Shown: in pieces, positions 33,667 to 42,836 of the stretch
Numbering within the stretch: the stretch's first letter is position 1
Layout: each line of letters begins with the position of its first letter
Source: Clostridium sp. MB40-C1
GTDB lineage: Bacteria; Bacillota; Clostridia; Clostridiales; Clostridiaceae
Direction: 5' to 3'
DNA: 64,000 nucleotides
Assembly: GCF_030913655.1 (NCBI RefSeq)
Contig: NZ_CP133189.1
Coordinates: 2,604,001-2,668,000 of the forward strand
Program-made: the position numbers and the translations under genes
Notes under the pieces: model-generated
The model's database searches: none
What the model saw: only the letters and a program-made list of their open reading frames with translations
Told to the model about the DNA's origin: nothing

Positions 33667-35877
33667 TTATTCATTACTTAATATATTAAGTATTCTCCAT
33701 TTCAACGCTGAATACCTGTCAAAACTTCTATTATTACTTACCATAAAATGAATAGCTTTTGAAAATCCCACTAATGTAACCATTTGTTTTGCCCTGGTAA
33801 TGCCTGTGTAAAATAGATTTTTATTCATAAGAAGAGGTGGACCCATAAACATAGGCATAATAACTACCGGGAATTCGCTACCCTGACTTTTATGGACTGT
33901 CATAGCATAAGCTAGCTCCAATTCATCTAAATAAACAGTATCATATATAATTTTTCTCTCATCATCAAATATTACTGATATTTTGTCATCCTCTACTTCT
34001 GAAATATAGCCTATATCTCCATTAAAAACACCGAGTCCTTCCTCTTCACCATCCCCATCTATTCTAGTCCACTTTAAGTTATAATTGTTTTTAGTTTGCA
34101 TAACCTTATCACCAGTTCTAAAAACTATATCCTTAAATTGCATTTCTTGTTTTTTATCTGTAGGAGGATTTAAAACCTTTTGAAGACAATTATTTAAATT
34201 TAGCACCCCTAAAGTTCCTTTTTTCATTGGGGAAAGTATCTGAATATCCTTAATCTTATTCCAATTTTTATTGAAATTAGGCAATCTTTTATTAATAAGT
34301 CCGATTAAGGTTTCAAGTATCTTATCTGCTTCTTTACAATTTATAAAATAAAAATCCTTATCTTTCTTATTTAAAATTGGCATTTCTCCATTGTTAATTT
34401 TATGCGCATTTACTACTATCATGCTTTCTTCTGCCTGTCTAAATATTTCTTTCAACCTTACAACTTTAACGCATTTACTCTCAATTAAATCTCTAAGCAC
34501 ATTTCCTGGTCCTACTGATGGGAGTTGATCTGAATCCCCAACTATTATAAGCCTCGTACCCATAGGTATAGCCTTTAAAAGATTGTTCATTAATAATATA
34601 TCAATCATAGAAGCCTCATCTATTATTACTACATCACATTGGAGTGGAGATTCTTCTCCTTTAAAAAATCCCATGTCATCTTCTTCATTTACTCCCATCT
34701 CTAAAAGTCTATGTATTGTTTTAGATTCTCTTCCAGTAGCTTCACTCATTCTTTTAGCTGCACGTCCTGTTGGTGCTGCCATAAATACCGTCATTGATGC
34801 TTCTTCAAAAATTTCTGTTATACATTTAATAATTGTTGTTTTTCCTGTGCCTGGTCCACCTGTAATAATCTCTATTCCATTTTCAAAAGCTCCCTTAATT
34901 GCTTCTTCTTGTATAGATGCAAATTTTATTTTATTTTCCTGTTCAAAGCATCGTATTTTTTCATCTACATCAATATTAATTTTATCATAGTTACTAGTTG
35001 TAAGACTTAATATCTTGCTTGTTACTGATAACTCACAATAATAATAAGGCATTGTAAAAACACATTCTTCTCCTTCAATTAGTTCTACTTTGAGTGTGCC
35101 ATTTAGCACTGAATCTTGAAGATTCTTATTTAATATTTCTTCATTTACACCTAAAACATTTCTACCTTCTTTTTTAAACTTATCTAATGGCATATACGTA
35201 TTTCCCATTCCACAAAATTGATTTACTATATACCTTATTCCAGATTGTACTCTAAAAGGCGAATCCTTTTCTATCCCTAAACTCCTCGCAATCTTATCCG
35301 CCGTTTTAAATCCGATTCCTGATATTTCATTAGTAAGTGTGTATGGATTTTCTTTTACTACATTTATTGAATTTTCACCAAACCTTTTGTGTATTTTTAT
35401 ACATTGTTTTACTGTAACTCCATAAGTTTGTAGAAAAACCATTATGTTTCTAAGCTCTCTATGTTTAGAATAAGAATTAGCTATAGTATCTATCTTTTTT
35501 TCTCCAATTCCATCTATTTCTTTTAATCTTTCTATATTATTATCTAATATTTCTAAAGTATCTTCACCAAAATGATCTACTATTTTTTTTGCTGTAACAG
35601 GACCTATTCCTGATATCATGCCGGAAGATAAATATTTTTCTATTCCATCTAATGAATTTGGTAAAAGTTCCTCACAAACTTTAACATTAAATTGTTGTCC
35701 AAATTGTGGATGAATAACCCATTCTCCTAATAGTTTTAAATTTTGTCCTTCACTAATGTAGGGTATACATCCAGTAATAGTTATTCTAACTTTTTTATCT
35801 TTTATATGCGCAACTACATATCCATTTTCATCATTTTGAAAAATAATATCTTCTACGACTCCCTGAATCTCATTCAT
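33667..35877 (-). CDS. recD2: RecD2-type (RecD-like) DNA helicase
   Basis: 736 residues from the ATG at 35877 with AGGAGAG ahead of it. Long N-terminal part (OB-like about 1-80, then helix-hairpin-helix segments ISGIGPVTAKKIVDHFG, IDGIGEKKIDTIA and ISGIGFKTADKIARSLG) is diagnostic of RecD2 rather than the RecBCD subunit. Superfamily 1 motor: Walker A GGPGTGKTTII (about 342-352), VVIIDEASMID, VGDSDQLPSVGPG, and the C-terminal YAMTVHKSQGSEFP. It unwinds DNA 5' to 3' in replication repair. A GATT-rich 126-base gap with a short palindrome follows. Confidence 0.95.
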   Translation of the reverse strand: MNEIQGVVEDIIFQNDENGYVVAHIKDKKVRITITGCIPYISEGQNLKLLGEWVIHPQFGQQFNVKVCEELLPNSLDGIEKYLSSGMISGIGPVTAKKIVDHFGEDTLEILDNNIERLKEIDGIGEKKIDTIANSYSKHRELRNIMVFLQTYGVTVKQCIKIHKRFGENSINVVKENPYTLTNEISGIGFKTADKIARSLGIEKDSPFRVQSGIRYIVNQFCGMGNTYMPLDKFKKEGRNVLGVNEEILNKNLQDSVLNGTLKVELIEGEECVFTMPYYYCELSVTSKILSLTTSNYDKINIDVDEKIRCFEQENKIKFASIQEEAIKGAFENGIEIITGGPGTGKTTIIKCITEIFEEASMTVFMAAPTGRAAKRMSEATGRESKTIHRLLEMGVNEEDDMGFFKGEESPLQCDVVIIDEASMIDILLMNNLLKAIPMGTRLIIVGDSDQLPSVGPGNVLRDLIESKCVKVVRLKEIFRQAEESMIVVNAHKINNGEMPILNKKDKDFYFINCKEADKILETLIGLINKRLPNFNKNWNKIKDIQILSPMKKGTLGVLNLNNCLQKVLNPPTDKKQEMQFKDIVFRTGDKVMQTKNNYNLKWTRIDGDGEEEGLGVFNGDIGYISEVEDDKISVIFDDERKIIYDTVYLDELELAYAMTVHKSQGSEFPVVIMPMFMGPPLLMNKNLFYTGITRAKQMVTLVGFSKAIHFMVSNNRSFDRYSALKWRILNILSNE

Positions 35878-35987
35878 AAAATCTCTCCTAAAATTCATTT
35901 ACTTCTTTTAATTATAATGTAAACAGTATACATTTCTCAACTATAGGTCTGTATTTTTATTTTTGACATAATAGTATGTTAATAAAC

Positions 35988-36022
35988 AAAAGCTAGCATC
36001 CATTAGTGAATGCTAGCTTTTA
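35988..36022 (-). terminator. terminator after metK
   Basis: A stem of about 14 bp around AAAGCTAGCAT/ATGCTAGCTTT with A and T flanks; works for the leftward metK transcript. Confidence 0.85.
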
Positions 36023-36034
36023 ATTAATAATTGT

Positions 36035-37210
36035 TTACAAAAGATTTTTAATTTGTTGAACTTTATCTAATTTTTCCCATGGAAGTTCTATATCAACTCT
36101 TCCAAAGTGACCGTATGCTGCTGTCTGTCTGTATATAGGTCTTCTTAAATCTAATTCTTTGATAATAGCTGCTGGTCTTAAATCAAATACTTTATTAACA
36201 ATTTCAATTATCTTATCATCACTAATTTTTCCTGTATCAAAAGTATTGACTAATAAAGATACTGGTTGCGCTACTCCTATTGCATAAGCAAGACCTATTT
36301 CTAACTTATCTGCAACACCTGCGGCTATCAAGTTTTTAGCAACCCATCTAGCAGCATAAGCAGCTGACCTATCTACTTTTGTTGGATCCTTTCCTGAGAA
36401 AGCTCCACCACCATGTCTACCTGTTCCTCCATAAGTATCAACTATTATCTTTCTTCCGGTAAGACCTGAATCTCCTTGTGGTCCTCCAATTACAAATCTT
36501 CCAGTAGGATTTATATAATACTTAGTTTTTTCATCTAACCATTCATTTGGTATAACTTCTTTTATTACATATTTCATTAAATCTTCTCTAATTTGCTCTT
36601 GAGTAACCTCTGGTCCATGTTGAGTAGAAATTACTACAGCATCAATTCTAACAGGTTTTCCATCCTCATATTCAACTGTAACCTGAGTTTTTCCATCTGG
36701 TCTTAAATAATCTAAAGTTCCATCTTTTCTTACATCAGTTAATCTTTTTGAAAGTTTATGAGCCATATTTATTGCAAGAGGCATGTATTCTGGAGTTTCA
36801 TTTGTTGCATATCCAAACATAAGACCTTGATCTCCAGCACCTATTGCTTCAAGTTCGTCTTTTTCACCCATCCTTGATTCTAAAGCTTCATTCACACCCA
36901 TAGCTATATCTACTGATTGCTCGTCTATAGCTGTTAGGACTGAGCAAGTGTCTGCATCAAATCCAAATTTAGCTCTTGTATATCCTATTTCTTTAATTGT
37001 ATTTCTAACAACTTTAGGAATATCTACATAGCAATTAGTTGTTATTTCTCCCATTACCATTACCATACCTGTCGTTACAGCAGTTTCGCAAGCAACTCTC
37101 CCCATAGGATCTTGCTCTAAAATAGCATCTAGAATAGCATCTGAAATTTGGTCACATATTTTATCTGGATGTCCTTCCGTAACTGATTCTGAAGTAAACA
37201 ATCTTTTCAT
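36035..37210 (-). CDS. metK: S-adenosylmethionine synthetase
   Basis: 391 residues, standard length. Signature stretches: the start [26 protein letters not shown], the [12 protein letters not shown] motif (about 116-127), and [19 protein letters not shown] near 263. It makes SAM from methionine and ATP. A SAM-I riboswitch with a terminator lies in the 5' leader, so the gene is shut down by its own product. The ATG follows a GGAGGGAGAGG site. Confidence 0.98.
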   Translation of the reverse strand: MKRLFTSESVTEGHPDKICDQISDAILDAILEQDPMGRVACETAVTTGMVMVMGEITTNCYVDIPKVVRNTIKEIGYTRAKFGFDADTCSVLTAIDEQSVDIAMGVNEALESRMGEKDELEAIGAGDQGLMFGYATNETPEYMPLAINMAHKLSKRLTDVRKDGTLDYLRPDGKTQVTVEYEDGKPVRIDAVVISTQHGPEVTQEQIREDLMKYVIKEVIPNEWLDEKTKYYINPTGRFVIGGPQGDSGLTGRKIIVDTYGGTGRHGGGAFSGKDPTKVDRSAAYAARWVAKNLIAAGVADKLEIGLAYAIGVAQPVSLLVNTFDTGKISDDKIIEIVNKVFDLRPAAIIKELDLRRPIYRQTAAYGHFGRVDIELPWEKLDKVQQIKNLL

Positions 37211-37231
37211 TTATAACCTCTCCCTCCACAA

Positions 37232-37271
37232 AATATAAAAACCCCTTCTTAATCTAAGAAGAGGGTTTTTC
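37232..37271 (-). terminator. expression-platform terminator of the SAM-I riboswitch
   Basis: A stem of about 14 bp (37256-37270 with 37237-37250, one bulge) followed by a T-run on the minus strand, between aptamer and metK. Confidence 0.85.
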
Positions 37272-37288
37272 CGTGTTTAAATAGTATC

Positions 37289-37388
37289 CTTATCTCGCAG
37301 ACATAATCTGCAGGAATTAGCACCTTTGTACATTTTGTACAGGTTGCTGGGTTTCACAGGGCCAGTCCCTCCACCTCTCTTGATAAGA
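37289..37388 (-). ncRNA. SAM-I riboswitch (S-box)
   Basis: On the minus strand: CTTATCAAGAGAGGTGGAG, GACTGGCCCTGTGAAACCC, CAGCAACC, then a variable arm and GGTGCTAATTCCTGC ending in GAGATAAG. These are the conserved S-box blocks in order. Confidence 0.97.
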
Positions 37389-37425
37389 TTATCTTATCCA
37401 ATATTCTATTGTTTAAAACAAAATA

Positions 37426-37454
37426 ATCTTAACATAGTAAAATTAAGGTGTCAA
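37426..37454 (-). promoter_or_regulatory. promoter of the SAM riboswitch-metK unit
   Basis: A perfect TTGACA (37454-37449) and TAAGAT (37431-37426) with a 17-base spacer on the minus strand, ending 38 bases before the aptamer. Confidence 0.75.
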
Positions 37455-37510
37455 TAAAAAACTAGCTACACTTTGCTGGATTTTTTTACAATTTACACTT
37501 TGTTTACAAA

Positions 37511-37538
37511 TAAAAAAGACACCTATTTAAGATGTCTT
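37511..37538 (-). terminator. terminator of the tRNA cluster
   Basis: An AAGACATC/GGTGTCTT stem (37531-37538 with 37517-37524) and a T-run on the minus strand directly after the last tRNA. Confidence 0.8.
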
Positions 37539-37539
37539 G

Positions 37540-37624
37540 TGGTGGAGGAAGATGGATTCGAACCATCGAAGCGAAACGCAACAGATTTACAGTCTGCCCC
37601 CTTTGGCCACTCGGGAACTCCTCC
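37540..37624 (-). tRNA. tRNA-Tyr (anticodon GTA), copy 2
   Basis: 85-nt class II tRNA with a long variable arm. Anticodon stem-loop CAGACTGTAAATCTG, T-arm GGTTCGAATCC, encoded CCA. Identical over its length to the copy at 37745-37829. Confidence 0.97.
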
Positions 37625-37661
37625 TTAATATATAATAAACTTAACCAATTTGTCACATAAA

Positions 37662-37737
37662 TGGTGGGCACAACAGGGCTCGAACCTGTGACCCCCTGCT
37701 TGTAAGGCAGATGCTCTCCCAGCTGAGCTATGCGCCC
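37662..37737 (-). tRNA. tRNA-Val (anticodon TAC)
   Basis: 76-nt cloverleaf: acceptor GGGCGCA/TGTGCCC, anticodon arm CTGCCTTACAAGCAG, T-arm CAGGTTCGAGCCCTG, encoded CCA. Confidence 0.97.
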
Positions 37738-37744
37738 ATTTATA

Positions 37745-37829
37745 TGGTGGAGGAAGATGGATTCGAACCATCGAAGCGAAACGCAACAGATTTACAGTCT
37801 GCCCCCTTTGGCCACTCGGGAACTCCTCC
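37745..37829 (-). tRNA. tRNA-Tyr (anticodon GTA), copy 1
   Basis: 85-nt class II tRNA identical to that at 37540-37624, with encoded CCA. Confidence 0.97.
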
Positions 37830-37834
37830 TTAAT

Positions 37835-37910
<76 letters not shown>

Positions 37911-37960
37911 TTATTTATTAATTTGTCTTGTTGATGTTTTTTACCGCGTCAACGAATATT

Positions 37961-37989
37961 AGTATACTAACTTATAAACTTATTTTCAA
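37961..37989 (-). promoter_or_regulatory. promoter of the tRNA cluster
   Basis: TTGAAA (37989-37984) and TATACT (37966-37961) on the minus strand, 17 bases apart, 50 bases before tRNA-Thr. From here to 38259 I see only AT-rich DNA and no further gene. Confidence 0.65.
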
Positions 37990-38259
37990 ATGTATAATTG
38001 GCTATTTTTTTAATCCTCATTTATATTTCTCTTTTTTTCTCTTCATAACTTCTTTTTTCTAATTATTTCGTTTTTAAATTTTCTTTTTTAGCATTCTTTT
38101 TTCAATAGTTACACTTTAAAATATTTTGTAAAAACTAGTTTCAAAATTACTCTTTATTTAATAATTTAGCTATATTATAATATATAAAGTTAAAACTTTA
38201 ATCTTTAACAAATATTATTCATTAATAAGCCAAAGTTAAACAATAGTTGGAGGATAATT

Positions 38260-38985
38260 ATGCAAAAACTATTAAGTAGATTACGCAAAGCAGTAACTGA
38301 CTACAATCTTATAGAATCAGGGGATAAGATAGCTGTTGGGCTATCCGGTGGTAAAGATAGTATAACTCTACTTAAGCTTCTAAATGCTTATCAAAAGTTT
38401 TCTCCTGATCCATTCGAATTGCTCGCAATAACTATTGATCCAGGTGCTGGTTCTGATTTTTCTCCTTTAATGGAGATGTGTCAAGACTTAAAAGTACCTT
38501 ATTATTTATTTAAAACACATATTCAAGAGATTGTATTTGACATTAGAAAAGAAAAAAATCCATGTTCTCTATGCGCTAATATAAGAAGAGGGGCTTTAAA
38601 TGATAACGCTAAGAAATTAGGATGCACTAAAATAGCTTTAGGCCATCATAAAAACGATGCAATTGAAACACTTTTGCTATCTATGTTTTATGAAGGAAGA
38701 ATAAATACTTTTTTGCCTAAAACTTACTTAAGTAGAGCAGATATAACTGTAATTCGTCCAATGATTTACATTGATGAACAACAAGTAATATCTCTTGCAA
38801 AAAAAGAACATTTCCCTATAGTTTCTAATCCATGCCCTGCTAATGGATTTACTAAGAGGGAGTATATAAAAAATCTTACTTATGATTTAGAAAAAGATAT
38901 TCCTGGTTTAAAAAATAACTTACTTAATGCACTATCAAATACAGAACAATTAAATATATGGATTAAAGAAGGAAAAGAAAGCTAG
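38260..38985 (+). CDS. TtcA-like tRNA sulfurtransferase of the PP-loop family
   Basis: 241 residues. The PP-loop ATP-binding motif is VGLSGGKDSITLL (about 27-39). A CxxC pair, CSLCANIRRGAL (about 106-117), and a third Cys in SNPCPANG (about 194-201) match the 4Fe-4S TtcA group, which thiolates cytidine-32 in some tRNAs. The clostridial members are shorter than E. coli TtcA and may have other substrates, so the symbol is left open. It has its own GGAGG site and is transcribed rightward between the tRNA cluster and yyaC. Confidence 0.85.
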   Translation: MQKLLSRLRKAVTDYNLIESGDKIAVGLSGGKDSITLLKLLNAYQKFSPDPFELLAITIDPGAGSDFSPLMEMCQDLKVPYYLFKTHIQEIVFDIRKEKNPCSLCANIRRGALNDNAKKLGCTKIALGHHKNDAIETLLLSMFYEGRINTFLPKTYLSRADITVIRPMIYIDEQQVISLAKKEHFPIVSNPCPANGFTKREYIKNLTYDLEKDIPGLKNNLLNALSNTEQLNIWIKEGKES

Positions 38986-39201
38986 TTTAGCAACATTCTC
39001 ATAAACAAGGTTCTTGTCTTTAAAGGGAGTTTTACTCCCTCTAAAGCTTAGAAACAGAATTTTTAAGAGTTTTACTTCTTAGAAGTCGTTATCCTTTAGT
39101 GGAAACCGTTATCCAGGGACGTAACCGCTCTTTACTCCTACTTTGTAGAAGATAGGAGTATTAGAACGGGTAGTCATCGGATAAAGATGTATTTTAATTT
39201 T
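38986..39201. repeat. non-coding stretch with dispersed intergenic repeat, copy 2
   Basis: About 39009-39062 resembles 15076-15133 (TTCTTG-CTTTA-AGGG-GTTTTACTC and CTAAAGCTTAGA blocks). It is followed by AGAAGTCGTTATCC and a CCTACTTTGTAG-type inverted segment (39128-39160). The whole is partly self-complementary, locally GC-richer, and has no reading frame with a start signal. Confidence 0.5.
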
Positions 39202-39243
39202 AAAAAAAGGTATAGCATTTTCATGATGCCATACCTTTTTTTC
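39202..39243. terminator. hairpin terminator between the TtcA-like gene and yyaC
   Basis: A 12-bp stem (39202-39213 with 39231-39242), extended inward by GCAT/ATGC-like pairing, with a long T-run on the plus strand. Confidence 0.8.
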
Positions 39244-39452
39244 TTTTCTCTAAACTATAATTTATGATAGATCAACCCCTACATAATTTTCACATTTACC
39301 TTGTATTACATTTGGATATTTACAAACAATCAATGTTTGTAAGTTCCATAAAAGAACCATAAATTTACATAAAAATATATATGTATTTTCTATTCTATTT
39401 TTTCATATTGTTAACTTAAATTTCATATAAATTAACAAGGAGGTGTGATTTA

Positions 39453-39998
39453 TTGAATAAAGTAAAGGTTGACTATAAAGACAATTTATCTTATTACCAG
39501 ATTGCTTATTTCTTAAAGGATTATATAGATATAAACACTTTGATAGTATGTATAGGAACTGATAGATGTATAGGAGACTGTCTTGGTCCTTTAGTTGGAA
39601 CACTATTACAATATCAAAATTTTCCTCTAAAGGTTTACGGAACCATATCAGCTCCCATACATGCTCTAAATATAGATGATAAATTAAAAGAAATAAAAAC
39701 TTTACATCCTACCTCCAATATAATAGGTATAGATGCTTGTCTAGGAGACAATAACAATATAGGTGAGATACAAGCCAGAAATTATCCAATACATCCTGGT
39801 AAAGGTGTAGGTAAATTGTTACCAGATGTAGGTGAATCTTCTATTATAGGTATTGTAGATTCTAGTGATAATAATGAACTGTTTACAAATAGAAATATTA
39901 GATTAGATTTAGTACTAAATATGGCAAAAGTCATATCCCACTCATTAATACATTCCTATTATATGTCTTGCTTAAAAACAGAAAAATTTCAACTTTAA
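39453..39998 (+). CDS. yyaC: spore protease-like protein YyaC
   Basis: 181 residues. The start is TTG at 39453, chosen because AAGGAGGTG lies just ahead of it. The sequence LIVCIGTDRCIGDCLGPLVG (about 30-49), SAPIHALNID and IIGIDACLGDNNNIGEIQ are the family signature. YyaC proteins share the fold of the germination protease GPR and are found in spore formers. B. subtilis yyaC is expressed in the forespore. The precise substrate is not known. It is monocistronic. Confidence 0.92.
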   Translation: MNKVKVDYKDNLSYYQIAYFLKDYIDINTLIVCIGTDRCIGDCLGPLVGTLLQYQNFPLKVYGTISAPIHALNIDDKLKEIKTLHPTSNIIGIDACLGDNNNIGEIQARNYPIHPGKGVGKLLPDVGESSIIGIVDSSDNNELFTNRNIRLDLVLNMAKVISHSLIHSYYMSCLKTEKFQL

Positions 39999-40154
39999 TT
40001 TTATATATAAAATTGTCTAAACAAAAAGTAATTATAATTATATCCTCTATTATACAAAAGGAGAATATTAATGAGATGATTTTAAGTTTGTAATAAATTA
40101 GGTTACTAAGTAACTTGTTTTTACTTATGAATTATAGAACAACCTAATAAATAC

Positions 40155-40206
40155 AAAAACCATTATCAAACTCATTTATACTAGTCAATTTGATAATGGT
40201 TTTTTA
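40155..40206. terminator. bidirectional terminator between yyaC and mbl
   Basis: A perfect 16-bp stem (40155-40170 with 40189-40204/5), an 18-base loop and T-runs on both strands, between two convergent genes. Confidence 0.8.
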
Positions 40207-40261
40207 ATTGTAACATACGCCAGTATAAATCACCTCTTGAAACACACTGGTTATTTTTTAA

Positions 40262-41293
40262 TTAATCCATTAAAGTAATATCTTGTCCTTTATAAGAGTC
40301 GGCAATTTTATCTATAAAATTTAATACTTCTCCTGTCCCAAGAGCAACAGAAGAAACAGCTTCTTTTGCAATATAAACAGGCACTTTTGTCACTTCTTCT
40401 ATAAGTTTATCTAATCCACTTAGCAACGCTCCGCCACCAGTCATAACTATTCCTTTATCAGCTATATCTGCTGCAAGTTCTGGTGGAGTTTTCTCTAATA
40501 CTGAATGAGTACATTCCGCAATAGCATTTACTGCCTCACTTAAAGCTTCCCTCATTTCTTCTGAGGAAACATTTATATTCTTAGGAAGACCAGTTATTAA
40601 ATCTCGTCCTCTTATTTCCATACTTATATCTTCTTCTCTTCTATATGCACAACCTATATTTATCTTTAATTCTTCAGCAGTTCTTTCTCCAATCATAAGC
40701 TTATGCTTTTTTCTTATATACTTGATTATATCTTCATCAAAGTTATCTCCAGCGACTTTAATTGACCTTCTAACAACTAGGCCACCTAAAGAAATCACTG
40801 CAATATCAGTAGTTCCACCACCAATATCGATAACCATATTACCACTAGCTTTTGTTATATCCAATCCAGCACCAATAGCTGCTGCTAAAGGTTCTTCTAT
40901 TAAAAATACTTTTTTTGATCCAGCATTAACTGCAGCATCCTTTACTGCCCTTTTTTCAACCTCTGTAGCTTGGCAAGGAACACAGATGACCACATTAGGA
41001 GCTCCTACTCTTTTATTTCCGCAAGCCTTTCTTATGAAATGTTTTAACATTTTTTCAGTAATATCATAATCAGATATTACCCCATCCCTTAATGGGCGAA
41101 TTGCTACTATATTTCCAGGCGTTCTTCCTATCATTTGTCTAGCTTCTTCCCCTACTGCTAAAACTTTATTTAAATTCTTATCTATAGCAACAACTGAAGG
41201 CTCCTGTAGAACAATTCCTTTCCCTTTAATATAAACTAGTACTGTAGCTGTACCCAAATCTATCCCCATATCTGTATTTATTCTGAAAAACAT
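40262..41293 (-). CDS. mbl: MreB/Mbl family rod-shape actin
   Basis: 343 residues from the ATG at 41293, with AGGAGTG upstream; a GTG four codons earlier overlaps the ribosome site. Actin-fold motifs: MGIDLGTATVLVYIKGKGIVLQEPSVVA (phosphate-1), VIDIGGGTTDIAVISLGG (phosphate-2, about 161-178), and IVMTGGGALLSGLDKLI (adenosine). Filaments guide lateral wall synthesis. Placed after spoIIID as mbl is in B. subtilis, which is why this symbol is used; mreB would be an equally fair label. Confidence 0.95.
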   Translation of the reverse strand: MFFRINTDMGIDLGTATVLVYIKGKGIVLQEPSVVAIDKNLNKVLAVGEEARQMIGRTPGNIVAIRPLRDGVISDYDITEKMLKHFIRKACGNKRVGAPNVVICVPCQATEVEKRAVKDAAVNAGSKKVFLIEEPLAAAIGAGLDITKASGNMVIDIGGGTTDIAVISLGGLVVRRSIKVAGDNFDEDIIKYIRKKHKLMIGERTAEELKINIGCAYRREEDISMEIRGRDLITGLPKNINVSSEEMREALSEAVNAIAECTHSVLEKTPPELAADIADKGIVMTGGGALLSGLDKLIEEVTKVPVYIAKEAVSSVALGTGEVLNFIDKIADSYKGQDITLMD

Positions 41294-41413
41294 TCCTATT
41301 TTCACTCCTGCTCTTTTGTATATTTTACAAATTAATCTACCTTTTATTATAAACGTTTATTGACTTTTATGCTATAGTATTAATAAAATCCTTTGCTAAA
41401 AAATAGGAATATT

Positions 41414-41668
41414 TTAACCTTCTAAAGTTTTATACTTCATTTTAGTTGCTTTACCACCTCTAATATGTCTTTCTGACTTATTTAAATCTAAAACATCTTT
41501 AGCAGCTTTCGCTACCTGCGGGTTTATTTTAGGCAACCTCTCTGTCATATCTTTGTGTATAGTACTTTTACTTACTCCAAAAACCTTGGCTGTTTTTCTT
41601 ATAGTAGCTTTTGATTCAATAATGTATTTAGCAACTTCCATAACTCTTTCTTCAATGTAATCTTTCAA
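41414..41668 (-). CDS. spoIIID: sporulation transcriptional regulator SpoIIID
   Basis: 84 residues with the helix-turn-helix TIRKTAKVFGVSKSTIHKDMTERLPKI (about 22-48) and basic tail HIRGGKATKMKYK. SpoIIID is the mother-cell DNA-binding regulator that works with sigma-E during engulfment and switches on sigK-related genes. The surrounding spoIID-spoIIQ-spoIIID-mbl order is conserved. A GGAGG site precedes the start. Confidence 0.98.
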   Translation of the reverse strand: MKDYIEERVMEVAKYIIESKATIRKTAKVFGVSKSTIHKDMTERLPKINPQVAKAAKDVLDLNKSERHIRGGKATKMKYKTLEG

Positions 41669-41739
41669 GTTGCAACCTCCTTAACCTTATATACTTATAA
41701 ATATGCGCTTATATTCCATTAAATTACTATTCTGTTATT

Positions 41740-41773
41740 TAGCCATTTCCTGATTTATATTAGGAAATGGCTA
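41740..41773. terminator. perfect hairpin between spoIIQ and spoIIID
   Basis: Arms 41740-41751 and 41762-41773 are perfect reverse complements with a ten-base loop, 11 bases after the spoIIQ stop. The T-run after it on the minus strand is weak, so it may attenuate rather than stop transcription. Confidence 0.6.
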
Positions 41774-41784
41774 AAATCTAAAAT

Positions 41785-42558
41785 TTAATATTTTACATAT
41801 TTTTCAGGATTTTCACTTGTAGATTGAGCATCACCTTTTGAACCTTTAAGTACTTCAAAATGTAAGAATTCTTTTCCGTACTTCTCATTAGATCCTCTTA
41901 TAGCTGTTGTTCCTACTTTTCCTATTTCTTTTCCTTGGCTAACCTTATCTCCTACTTTAACTTTTACATTTTTATCTAAGTTAGCATATACGGTTCTTTT
42001 ACCGTATTCTGGATGATAGATAGTTACAGTTACTCCAAAAGCTCCTTCTTCAACAGACTTAACCTCTCCATCACTTACAGCTTTTACAGGAGCCCCTGCT
42101 TTAGCCTTTATGTTTATTCCAAAGTGTGGTCTATCTGTTCCTGAAGTTTCCCAATGAATAGGAACTAATGAATATTTCATAACTACTTCACCATCTACAG
42201 GTTTTATGAAATTAGGATCTTTAGATTTAGAAACTGCTAAACCTTTACTTCCATTTTTTACAGGTTCTATCTGAGTTTTACGTGCTACTGTTTTGCTTTG
42301 AGTTCCTTTCTTAACTTCCACTGCATTGTTATAAGTCTTTTTTTGAGTCTCTTCTTTCAATGCTTTTGCAACATCATTTTCCTCTTTTACATCAACCTTT
42401 TGAACCTGTGCTGTCTGAGGCTTACTCTGAACTCTTTTGTTATTCTTTGTTGTTAAAGCTGCTACAACTGCAACTATACATAAGCATACAAATAGAATTA
42501 TATAGAAGCCCTCTCTTTCAAAAAATGATGCTTTTTTATTTTTGTCTTTGTTTTCCAT
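41785..42558 (-). CDS. spoIIQ: SpoIIQ-like M23 (LytM) domain protein
   Basis: 257 residues: one N-terminal span (about 17-39), a Lys/Gln/Val-rich linker (about 40-115), and a LytM domain (about 116-257). Position in the spoIID-spoIIID cluster supports SpoIIQ, the forespore protein that binds mother-cell SpoIIIAH across the intermembrane space in engulfment. The zinc motif is damaged: HxxxD reads HFGIN, and HxH reads FLH in EFLHFEV. Two of the usual ligands are thus missing, and the domain is probably structural. An AAGGAGGTG site precedes the start. Confidence 0.88.
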   Translation of the reverse strand: MENKDKNKKASFFEREGFYIILFVCLCIVAVVAALTTKNNKRVQSKPQTAQVQKVDVKEENDVAKALKEETQKKTYNNAVEVKKGTQSKTVARKTQIEPVKNGSKGLAVSKSKDPNFIKPVDGEVVMKYSLVPIHWETSGTDRPHFGINIKAKAGAPVKAVSDGEVKSVEEGAFGVTVTIYHPEYGKRTVYANLDKNVKVKVGDKVSQGKEIGKVGTTAIRGSNEKYGKEFLHFEVLKGSKGDAQSTSENPEKYVKY

Positions 42559-42801
42559 AAAAACACCTCCTTTTTGTAGTTTGTCCTTTACACTGTAAAA
42601 AATACATAATTTTTGAAATTATTTTTACTTTTTTTTCTTATTTTTTTGACAAAATAAAACAATAATTACTTAATATCCTCCTGTACGGTACTTATAAAAT
42701 AAAATTTCATAACTTTTAGCAACTTTTATGATTTTATATGAAGTAGTTTTGGATTTTGGATATCATTTATTTAAAATGAGCATATTATTTTTTACAAAAA
42801 T

Positions 42802-42831
42802 AAAAAACGAACTTACAAAAGTCCGTTTTTT
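42802..42831 (-). terminator. terminator after spoIID
   Basis: A stem of about 12 bp with one mismatch around AACG-ACTT/AAGT-CGTT and T-runs; it ends six bases before the spoIID stop. Confidence 0.75.
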
Positions 42832-42836
42832 CATAT

